Source: Zopfochytrium polystomum (lineage: Eukaryota; Chytridiomycota; Chytridiomycetes; Chytridiales; Chytridiaceae). From it: DNA of 64,000 nucleotides. Location of the stretch: the NCBI GenBank assembly GCA_025765615.1, contig JAIVFJ010000030.1, positions 310,001 to 374,000 of the forward strand, read 5' to 3'. The notes under the pieces are model-generated. The model did no database searches, was not told where the DNA came from, and worked only from the letters and a program-made list of their open reading frames with translations. Positions 1 to 9,325 of the stretch are shown one piece after another. How positions within the stretch are numbered: position 1 is the stretch's first letter; the number at the start of each line of letters is the position of its first letter. Both the position numbers and the translations under genes were made by a program.

Positions 1-1
1 T

Positions 2-1118
2 CGTATTGGCCTATGGTGGTTTGGGATTCTTATGGATGCTATTATGCCAGCCGGCACAATCGCTCTCCTTCTGTACGGCGGGTTCGGAGGCCGCAGCCGG
101 CGGCTTGCAGTCAGTGAGTTGACTTACGGAGTTCACTAAAAAAACTTATAATTCAACCCCCATAATTCAACCCCCCTCTTTTTTCTCTCGAATTATGCTA
201 GATATCGAACACATGGCGGAACGTCACGGTGCTCTGTTCGTTATTGCTCTCGGAACTGTTGCTGTTTCCTTCCTCTACAACTTTGAATCAAACAGCATGA
301 GCTCTCTGATTGGCCTCATGATACTGGCGCTCCTCCTCGGCGTCAATTTGAACCACCTGTACTTCCGAGCAGAGGGAGCCCAGCACTACATGCATGCTCT
401 CCGCCGTGTGTGGTATACCGGTGTTGCTTGGACATGTAAGTGACTGCTCAGTTATCAGAAATGCGTTCTCACGAGTTAATCCAAAAAAACCTCCAAAGTC
501 ATTCACATGCCCCTTTTCGTCGTCACGATTACCCTTGGCAGCGTCATGTCAGCAATGTTGAAAGCAGCTTTCAGCTCGCGCGATCCTGTGATAATCTCCG
601 AGGAAGTACCTGCCGCCGTGGCGCACGGACGAGTGGTTGTTGCCGAGGAGGGCACAGGAAGTGAAGCCGCCACCGGCGGAAGCCTGTTCACCCTCGACCC
701 GTCGTACAAGGACCTCTTCTCCGTCTCCCTCGCCCTCGTCTTTCTCTGCTTTGCCGTTCTCCGCATCTTGCACGTCGAGGAGCACGAAGACCCGTCGGAG
801 GCGGAAGCCATCCGAGCCGACACCTTCTCGCACGCCATGGCACTTATCCGCTTCCCCACGATCGGCAACCACCGGAGCCGCCGCCGACACCACCATCGCC
901 GACGGCCGAACCTTAGCCACGGGCTTCGCACGGCGAGTCTTGTCGTCGCCGCCGTGCTCGTGGTGGCGGTCGGCATCGGGGCGGGCAAGGTCGAGTGGAG
1001 CGCCGAGACGTGGTTTGGCGGCGCCGCAGCGGTCAGCGTGGTACTGGTTGCGATCGAGGAGTGGGGTAGGCTGAGGCAGCGAAAGACGAGGAGAAGAGCG
1101 GGGGAGAAGCAGAAGTGA
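2..1118 (+). CDS. LtrA-family multipass membrane protein (3' part, start lies upstream of window)
   Basis: Exons 2-113, 202-435 and 499-1118; the junctions keep phase (1, 1) and the stop is TGA at 1116-1118. The spliced protein carries the core of the bacterial low-temperature-requirement A family: a hydrophobic segment (GLWWFGILMDA), then NIEHMAERHGALFVIALGT, more membrane helices (SLIGLMILALLLGVNL) and YMHALRRVWYTGVAWT. The signature NIEH is split by the first intron and restored exactly by splicing, which supports the model. The family consists of poorly understood membrane proteins named from a Listeria cold-growth mutant; homologues occur in many fungi. The last exon adds two more helices and an Arg-rich cytosolic tail. 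The 5' end is outside the window, so the length is unknown. Substrate or transport function cannot be stated. Confidence 0.75.
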
Positions 1119-2657
1119 GGATTGAGCGTTGAGGGTTGAAAGGGCGGTGGGAACACGGACTGGAGAAACCAAAGTTATCCTCTCTTTGTTTTTTTTTCTT
1201 TCTTTTATTATCAAAAAAGTTACTTCACCCACATGAGAGAAAGTCGGCTGCTGATACAGCGCATTTGAATACAACTGCCTTCGCTCAATGCAGAATTGGC
1301 GTTTGTCTAGGAGAATGTTCTCGTGATCAGATATTAGGTTGTGGAACTTTTGATCAAAGTGAAAAGGAAAGCTCTTGACGGTGCGTGCTGAGGTAACAAC
1401 TGCGAAGCACCGAAGCAAAGAAAGCATTGAGCAACTACATGGTGAACTCTCCATCCATTGCAAATACACCGAACGTCCAGCCAAAAATCATTTTATTCTT
1501 TCAAAGTTTTTAACGGCAGATTTCCAATAAAATTTCAAACAAAAGGTGAACCGTTGTACCTGAGTTGTTTCTCATGCTCTGTGTAGATTTGGTCTGCTTT
1601 GGAGAATATTCGAAAGCAGCAAAAGTGTATCCACAGCCAAACAATGGAGTATGAATGGGAAATAGCGAGCCAGAGAGACCTCGCAAAGATTAGTACTTGG
1701 TACTGTTATTGTCCTTTCCGTCGAAAATCGAACACAAACAGAAGAGCAGACACAAATTGTGTGGGGATTCGGCTGCCGTGCAAGCGGCTGCCACAGCTAG
1801 GCGGTGAGACGCGATGAGGCAAGGGATCGGTCTATGGCCGAATGGTGGTGGAGAGGCACCTATCCCTCACTTCCACGACCAGCCCTAAGGAGAACCGCAT
1901 TACTATCACTGTTGTGTGCCACGTGGAGCGTCTATTTGTTGTGGGCTCACCGCTGCCTGGGCGGTGCTGCAATGCGCTGCTGTTGCGTTACTGGTTGAGC
2001 TGCAGATGGAAACTGACGGTTGAAGCTTACCAACAAGAATGTTGGAATGGTGCAGTCTGCCACCACTAGCATACTCAATATTGGCGGTGTGGTTGGCTGC
2101 AAGGGCGCCGGAACGCCCGGAACGCTGGACACAGATGGGCAATGAGCAGAGTGCTGTCTGCAAGAAGCTGCTGAAACCAGGTGCCAAGTGTGGGTGCTGG
2201 TGACGGGAGTGGTGCTCAAATCGACCGCCTCACTGGGAGTGCACAGGCCACTGCTTCTTGACCAGGTCGTGCCTGGACGGTGGCAGAGAATGAAGGTGGC
2301 AAAGCAGCCCAGGGAATATGACAGATGTGTTTATTAAGAGAAAGTACTGTGCAGATTCAACTGTGCAGATTTTTGTGTGAACAGTAACCACAATATTTGT
2401 CACTTTTCAAGACCTTTGCCCTTTTCCGTCATTTTTCCACTTTTGTTGGATGAACCATCAGAAAAAAAAGATGGACTCACAGTCTCTAAACCCTTTTTGT
2501 TTTTTCGCCAATTTCGAAGTAGAATGCAAACTTTGAAAGACTTGAGTGCAGTTTTGCATTGGTTGACTTATGGTCAAAAAGTCATGCCAATATTGGTACT
2601 GCTCCAAGTATCTCAGATAAGGTGTTGGTCATAGCCCCCCAAAAGAGCCTAGCTGGG
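1119..2657. other. gene-poor interval
   Basis: No reading frame here shows codon structure, splice-supported continuation or a recognisable domain. The interval is moderately AT-rich with pyrimidine tracts just after the LtrA-like gene (1175-1215), probably its 3' flank. Nothing else was recognised. Confidence 0.5.
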
Positions 2658-3888
2658 AAAGCATGGGGGGATCTGTCATTCAAGGGCCCAGGGCTCAAGT
2701 TGTTGATTCTGCCTCGCTGAGAAGGATATCTCCAACCCGTTCGCAATTGCGGGTGAGTGTGGTTGGACCCAGCCGTGTCGTTGGGACTCGAAACCGAAAC
2801 CTCAATGGAGAAGGCCAGAAGGCGATCGGGAAGACTGGGTGCCCACGCCGCTCATTGAGTCTGCGGTGGGTGCGGGCAACTGGGGGTCGTGGACGCTCGC
2901 GAGTGAGCCCAGTTGTTGTTTTGGCACTGAAAAAGGTCCTGTGCATTGTGACTACCAAAAAAAATAAAAAAAATAACCACACATGCGCAATACGCTCCCT
3001 CTGCCGAGTCCCGCGTCCTGAAGTACGCTATCAAAAGCGTTTTTCCTACGACACCAGTGCACTGGGAACAGGACAGGCACTACTCGCCTGTCCGCCAGAC
3101 AGGCTGCTTCACCTCCAATAGGTCAAGAGAAAGGAACACCCCTCCCCTTGTCTGTTGTTAGGCAGAACTGACTGGTTAGCAGCAAGAGACACAAGACGGG
3201 CCTGAACCTATTGTGACTGTCAGTTATCATTCTCAAGATGCCCATGGGGAGCAAGCCACCACCAATGCAGACCTGGGCGCTGGCTTGCACTGTTGACCAA
3301 TACTCCAAGTATTAAGTGGAACAGAAACCTGGTGTTTACAGTTTTCCTCCTCCTCTACTCAAGCAGATAATATAGGAGAGGTTTTTACCTGTGCTGGTCA
3401 CGCTTCCCTAGCAACTTTTATAGCATGCATATCATCATTATGTATCAATTATTCACAACAGAGTTTTTCTCTTTCTCTCCAAGTTGGGGAGAAGGGCCAC
3501 CCACAAACACACATCTCCACGTCATTCACTCCTTCCACTCACTCACTCAAAGTAGACTGTTTACATCTGTTGCCCACATTCTCGAGGTTTTCTGTCACCC
3601 ACAGGGTATCCCCTTCATGGGGCCAGCAGCACAGCAGATGGGCAAGAGACTGGCGCTCTGCGCCAGTTATCTCTGCCACACCAAGGCTCCTTCATAGGAC
3701 CACCTCTGTCTTCAACCCTGTCACTGACGTTGCGCTTCAAGGCGACAGAAGGCAAATCCACCAGATATAAATAGCCTGGCTCGGTAGTCAGTTACATGCT
3801 TCACACTTCATCATGTACTACGTACCCCCCTGCACTCCGTAAAAGTTACTCACTGTCACTCGTCGTATTCCAAATCGATAAAACAACA
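2658..3888 (+). mobile_element. Ty1/copia-type 3' internal end plus LTR, split by a nested repeat
   Basis: Bases 2700-2757 resemble 57225-57285 (an A/G-rich stretch, then CAACC, GCAATTGCGGG) and lead into TGTGGTTGGACCC at 2758. This parallels TGTTGTTGGACACGG at 57286. The LTR-like homology runs to about 3123, is interrupted until about 3566, then resumes (GTATCCCCTTCATGG, then CACTCGTCGTATTCCAAATCGA) and ends in AACAACA at 3888, matching the LTR end at 57737. TG...CA ends and a purine-rich tract directly upstream are typical of a 3' LTR. This copy is older and has extra palindromic sequence absent from the 57 kb copy. No coding part of the element remains here. Confidence 0.7.
3125..3566 (+). 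repeat. about 410-bp repeat inserted in the LTR; inverted copy at 58.1-58.5 kb
   Basis: Bases 3155-3565 match the reverse complement of 58095-58515 over nearly the whole length with scattered substitutions. Shared landmarks are GAACTGACTGGTTAGCAGCA, TACTCCAAGTATTAAGTGGA, GGAGAGGTTTTTACC and CTTTCTCTCCAAGTTGGGGA. The repeat interrupts the LTR copy, so it inserted after that LTR. It has no coding capacity and no terminal repeats that I can see; it may be a non-autonomous element or a fragment of a larger one. Confidence 0.75.
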
Positions 3889-3892
3889 CATC

Positions 3893-4155
3893 CGAGTCAG
3901 GCTATATATCTGGAGCATTTGTCCCTTATGTCACCAACTGTGGCAACTTGTGCAACTGGGGCTGTGGACAGAGCTGGCGATTGGGTGGTCCCATGAAGGG
4001 ACCTTGGTGCGTCAGAAGTGACAGGCGTGTAGCGCCTGTCACTTGCTAATTCGCTGTGCTGCTGGCCGCATGAAGGGTATACCCTGGGGTGACAGCGAAG
4101 TTCAGATTGCAGGCCACAGACTAAATATGTCTGTCTCTTCACCTATTGGACGTCA
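3893..4155 (-). mobile_element. inverted partial LTR copy
   Basis: The reverse complement of this stretch aligns with the middle of the LTRs at 2758-3888 and 57286-57737. Shared blocks include CCAATAGGTGAAGAGACAGA, GGTATACCCTTCATGCGGCC, CACCAAGG, CCACAGTTGGTGACATAAGG and GACAAATGCTCCAGATATAT. It lacks both LTR termini and lies head-on against the end of the previous copy. It contains a perfect 10-bp hairpin at 4018-4042. Confidence 0.65.
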
Positions 4156-5108
4156 GGCAGTCTGTCTACGGGAGATTCAAGAAGCCCCTGTCCCCTCACA
4201 GTTACTTCGAATCCGTCTGGCGAAGGTCAGTGGAGGTAAAGTCCGTCGAAAGGAATGCGCGCTTCCCCGATTCCGCGTTGTTTGACTCACACTTCCCAGC
4301 CCACACCGACGACTTCGCAGTTTTCAGTCTCAAACAAACTCAACCCCGACCCTCCCCCCCTTCACCCAACCAAGCACCGTCGAGAACAAAAGGAAGAGAC
4401 GGCTAACGAAAAGGATAAAACAACAACAGCAACTAGAGAGAGAGAAAAACAGAAGAAAAAGGGCAACTTTCTCCCCAGTAAGCACAAACAAAACACATGG
4501 GCAAACAGAGCGCCAGCCCCACACCGCTTGTCGCTGCCCTAACTAGCAGTGAAAAAAAAAAAGGTGAGAAAAGAAGGCAGAGCACCACAATGGCAAAAGG
4601 AAAGAGGAGGAAGGGCGGGAAAGGAAAAAAGAGGAACGACTGAAGGAAACAAAACAAACGGAAGAAACAAAACAAACACTTTCAAACACTCCGAAAGAGA
4701 ATAGGGGATATACCCCGAGAGCGGCTTCGAGAGGAAAATCTGAAGGATAAGACAGAAACTGGGAACTTCTAGTCTAAGCACAAGGGCCGGGAATGAGCGG
4801 AAGTGGCAGACGAGAGGGAAGCGGAGACGGAGCGAGTAAGAGATGGGGAGCTGCGGGGGCTGGTGGAGATAGCGGCTGCTTCGTTTTACCAGCCAAAACA
4901 AACAATGACAAGTGTCGACCATGCACAATGGAGGGGTAAAAAAAAGAAAAATATTGCGGATATGATGGGTGAGGAGCCGCAACGACGTCCGAGGTTCAAG
5001 GCCAAAGTCTTGGCAAACCGAACAGGCAGAAATCAAGTGGCGGCGCGAGCAGTCCGCCTAACCCTACTTCCAACAGTACGGCTACCAAACGGCTTTGACC
5101 GGGTAATT
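4156..5108. other. interval between LTR debris and the WNK-like gene
   Basis: No gene recognised. The stretch 4390-4720 is strongly A/G-rich on the plus strand and lies beyond the 3' end of the minus-strand kinase, so it may include that gene's 3' UTR and terminator region. No distinct poly(A) signal could be assigned. Confidence 0.4.
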
Positions 5109-8100
5109 CTATCCCAGAAGTTCGTCAATGTCACCCGAAGTAAGAACTGATGGTCCGGACGATAGTCGCCCAGGAGGAACTGCGGCCGGCTGTTGCACTT
5201 GGCCACCAATTTCAAACGAGGTTCGCTGATTCTGCGAGCTGGCGCTGCGCGTTCGGTGGTGGGTTGGCGGTTGGGGTAGAGACGGGTATGCCACCGACCC
5301 GGTGGGTGAGGTTGTTGCGGCAGAAGATCCGGAAAGATTGGGTGGCCGGTTAGTTGCCGGAATGGATTGAAGAGAAGGAGCCGTCATGCCATTAGTTGGG
5401 GGCGATGGCGTGCGCTGAGTGGGTAGAGCATTTGGAGGAAATATAGTGGGTGCCGGTACGCCGCCCGGCAGTGGCAACGGGGGACCTCCAGGCTTAGGGA
5501 GAACTAACGGCTTTGCAGCGCCATTGCCGACCATGCCGCCATTAACAACCACCGGGTTCGAGCCAACAGGAGGTGCTGCTCCGGGCTTGCCAGGGTTGAC
5601 CCAAAGGTGGCCGCTAACGCCCGGCTTTACCATCGGTTGACCCATCTGACTCATCCCCACACCAGGTGGAAAGCCGCCGTTCGGCCGCGTCCCCAAATCT
5701 TTCAGACTTCGTTCTTGAAGATCTAAAAACTGCTGCCGAACAAGATTTTGAGCGCCAGGGGCTAAGATACCTCCACTCGTTAGACTCGCGCCAGAAACAC
5801 TGTTTTGTGATATTGTTGACGCCAGCGACGCGCTGCTTGACACCGATGTTGCAGAGGAAGATCTTTCAAGGCGGTCAAGGCCAATCGATTGTAGCGGTAG
5901 CTGCACTCCGGAAGCGTCCAAACCGCTCCAGGCACTCGGCAGGTTCAGTGATGGCGGGGCAGAATGTGAAGACTGGCCTTCCTTCGTCGGGGGCCATTCT
6001 GAGGTCAGGCCGGGAAATGCTGGGGTTCCAGATATTGGTGATGCACCGACGCTCATACTGCCACCAGAAGGAACTTGAAGCGATGGAGAAAACATGCTCG
6101 GCGCAGACTCTTGGCGGCTGTGGGTTAAGCTAGGGTCGACAATCGGGCCGTGGCCCGGTGGAGGTGACGGAGAACCAGACGATGGGGGAAGGTCCATTGT
6201 TGGCGATGAAGGAAGTGAATTGCGATGTGGAGCAGGCGGTGAGCTATCTCTTCTGCTCATCTGTGAGTAACCCAGGGCTGGAGGGGGAAATTGCCGCCCA
6301 ATGGTCTGTGGACTTGAAGACAGAAAAGAGGCCGGCATGCTTGCGCTGTGGGCAACAGTGCGAGGCATTGTGTTAAACTTGTTGTTCGCCTGCATGGGGA
6401 GATCGCTTGTCGACTGCCGGGATCGGGGAACAGTATTAGAGCCAGCATCAGGTCTGGCATCCGATTCGTAGTGCGAGTCTAACTGCGACATCGAGGTGCG
6501 AGTTGGAGAGGGTATTCCCGAGTTGACTCCGGGGTGATGGAGGTTGGTGGGAGACGGTCCGTCTGACGGTCGGCGAGTGGACTGTTCGACTTTTCCAAGC
6601 AGAATGCTTTTGACTTTCTCCTCCAGCTTTCGGCGAGCAAGTTGTTCATCACGCGCCTCGATAAGCTTCTCTTTTACCATTTCAGCCACAACATCTGTTG
6701 CCGTATCGTCTGGTAGATTGAAGGGAAATCGGATTTCCTGCGCCTTTTCCTTGCCTGGGACTCCATAAATCATCTTGAGAACGACAACGTGCTCAGACGT
6801 CCGCTCAACCATCTCAACAATTACCGAGGAGGAAGCAGGGTTCGGAAGAGGCAGCGAGAGGGTTGGGTTGGTCGAGAAGTGCGCACCCGCCGTATGGAGA
6901 GAGTGTGCAACGTGGTTGGCATGAGGTGCTGGAACGAACTGATGCGACTCTGCTGCTTTCGCGTCGAACTCTGCGGGAGAAACTTCTCCACCTTCCCTCC
7001 GGGATCGATCAGATTCAGTGTCCGAATTTAGGGGTGTCGACTGTAAACTTGCATTTTTTGACGTTGTCCGCCCAGCTGACGCCATATCGAGGTTTGCACG
7101 GATAGGGGCGGTCGGCTGGAACGACATTGGTAAAGGAGGGGTTGCGTTGAACTCGGCCATCATTGGCCGACCAGAGGCAGATCCCCCTCGACCCATCGTG
7201 TTCCCTGCATCGTCCATGGGAATGGCAGGAGCGTCCGACATACTAGAGCGACCCTCGGAGAAGGTAGAGTCCAAGCCCGAATCCATGCTCGCTGGAATCG
7301 GCGAGTTTAAGAATGGACTCGCCAGAAGTTCCGTCGCAGATGGTCGTTCGGCAGGGTTGAACCGGATGCACAGGTCAATGAAGTTGCGGGTCTCCTCATC
7401 GGTCACCTTTTGCAGGGCTAGCGGTTTTATACGGGAGGTAACCTTTTTGTAGATTTGGGCTTGGTTTGTGCACTCCGAGTAAGGATACTCTTTTGTCACA
7501 ATCTCAATGACCACCATTCCGAATGCGTAGATGTCAACTTTCTCGTCGTAGTTTTCGTCGTACAGTTCCGGAGCCATGAACTCAGCAGTTCTGCTACAAG
7601 TTTTAGGTGCGAGTCAACTTCGCGAAATCATTTGTGTCTGGCATACCCAAGAACAGACGAAGCGTGGTCTTTGTTTTTGACGATAGCAAGGCCAAGATCG
7701 CCGACCTTCACCTGCCCGTTGAATCCGTTTACGAATATGTTTTCGCACTTCAAGTCTCTGTAGAAGAGTGAGTTCAGTTTTGCAACTGGCAACCCTGTGT
7801 TTTTTACCAACCTGTGAATAATGGGTGGATTGCGAGAGTGCAGATATTCCAAGCCCAGCAAGATTTGACGGCAATAGCTCCTAAGCACCTTCGGTTTGAT
7901 TGGCCCCTTCGATTTCTTCAGGAATGTTTTGAGCGTTCCCGAAGTCATCAGCTCCGTTATGAAAAACACACGTTCTCGACCGTCACGACCTTTGGCGACC
8001 CAATGGTGGAGGAGGTTGATTATGTAGTTGTTCCGAAGCGACTGAAGAATGGCGATCTCGGAGAGTACACGCTGAGCATCCCGCTTGTTAAGGTGGTCGA

Positions 8101-8540
8101 CACGGAGCTGGTTCCAGGCAACCTCCTTCCCCTCCTCCTCGTCGAAAGCTTTGAAAACGTCCTTGTACGCACCCCTACCAAGAGACTTTCGATACCGCGC
8201 GAACCGACCTGTGTTATCGGTCTTCGTTTTTTTTGGACAGGTGAAGCGTCGGAAGCGAGTTTGGCGAGTGTGGGGAGGAAAGTTTGTGTGGGGAGCAAAA
8301 ATAAGGGGGAAGGCTGAGTCTGATGCGCACCTCGACCACGCGGTTCTCCTCGTCCTCGTCCTCCTTTTCGCTGGCGGTGTCGGCGTCTGAATGGGCTGCA
8401 AGCTGACGACGCGCATGGGACCGGAGAGGGTGAGACGGGAACGGATTCCCCTGCTGCGAGATCCCCGTAGTCGCCCTGGACTCCTCCGCCAGCTGCTTTT
8501 CATAGTGATCCAAGGTGGACGTTATGGGAGGTGATGCCAT
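5109..8540 (-). CDS. WNK-type serine/threonine protein kinase
   Basis: Exons 8540-8331, 8221-7812, 7757-7647 and 7590-5109; phases close to give about 1070 residues. The kinase domain (about residues 73-330) has the glycine loop [12 protein letters not shown]. At the usual beta-3 lysine position it reads EVAWNQL, so that lysine is missing while a lysine sits in the glycine loop: the defining WNK (with-no-lysine) arrangement, in a form close to plant WNKs. [10 protein letters not shown] is made by joining exons 2 and 3; the activation segment ends GTAEFMAPE. The 740-residue tail is Ser/Pro-rich and includes an OSR1_C/autoinhibitory-like segment ([10 protein letters not shown], then [10 protein letters not shown]) near residues 505-575. 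WNKs act in osmotic and ion homeostasis in animals and in other roles in plants; the role here is not known. The start at 8540 is the first ATG in frame with the acidic N-terminal exon but is not certain. Confidence 0.85.
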
Positions 8541-9325
8541 TACAAGCCGGATTGTCCGCCTTAACGACAGAGGCAGATGTGAGCCTGCCAGAATCACGCC
8601 AAGTGAGGTTAAGGGTATGTCGATGGGGACGCGTAGAAGCTGAAAAGGGAAGGTCGAGGGTCGAGAGTCGAGGGTCGTGGTGGAGGGGGGGGGACGGGTG
8701 CTTGTGAGAACAAGTTCAGCCAAACAACAACGACAGCCACCAAAAACTGGAACGGGCAGTGAAGCAGCTTGGTGCGATCTGGTTTGCGAGCAAGAGCAAA
8801 GACGAAGCGTCTGATCCAGCTTAACTCAACAAGACTGCAGCGCGAAAGGACCAAAATGAGAGGGGATTTGCGGGTAGGGTCTGTGACCCTACCGGATGCA
8901 AACCTTTCTTTTTTGTTTTCAAGGTGGTGCGGGTTATGGGGGGAAAGGGGATGCGTGGAGACGCTGCCAACTGTGGCTGGTTTTTTGGCTGGAGCACAGG
9001 AGGACGGGGGAGTGGAATGGGCGACGGGCCGGCGTAGTTCTCACCCGAGGGGAAAGAAGAGAGCTGCAAAAGACTGCCCGCTTCACCGACCTGTGACTAT
9101 GTGCAGCGCCGCGGCCGCTCGACAGCACCTAGGACCGATCGCGGGGCGGGAAGGCCACTCCCTGGGTTGGAGAAACAGGCCCAATCGTTGGTGGGGGTTC
9201 GGGTTTCTTTCTCTTTCTCTCGCCAAACCCCACCACAGAAAGAAAAGAGCGACCAAGTCACCGATCACCCCTCAAAACTCATCCAACATCACTCTGCTGC
9301 GAAACCCAACTCTGCCCTCGTCACA
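8541..9325. promoter_or_regulatory. intergenic region upstream of the WNK-like gene
   Basis: This 785-bp gap lies between two minus-strand genes, so it should hold the promoter and 5' UTR of the WNK-like kinase and the 3' flank of the hydroxylase. Long open frames exist on both strands but lack a recognisable domain, and the GC content alone can keep them open. No TATA-like element stood out. Confidence 0.4.

Noticed and set aside
2..1118. Recent bacterial transfer of the LtrA-like gene
   Set aside because: Two spliceosomal introns sit inside the conserved domain and homologues are widespread in fungi, so a recent transfer is not supported.
1900..2220. Small overlapping frames on both strands
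   Set aside because: No conserved composition, no splice partners and no domain.
5150..7452. Several plus-strand frames across the WNK tail
   Set aside because: Shadows of the long Ser/Pro-rich minus-strand exon.
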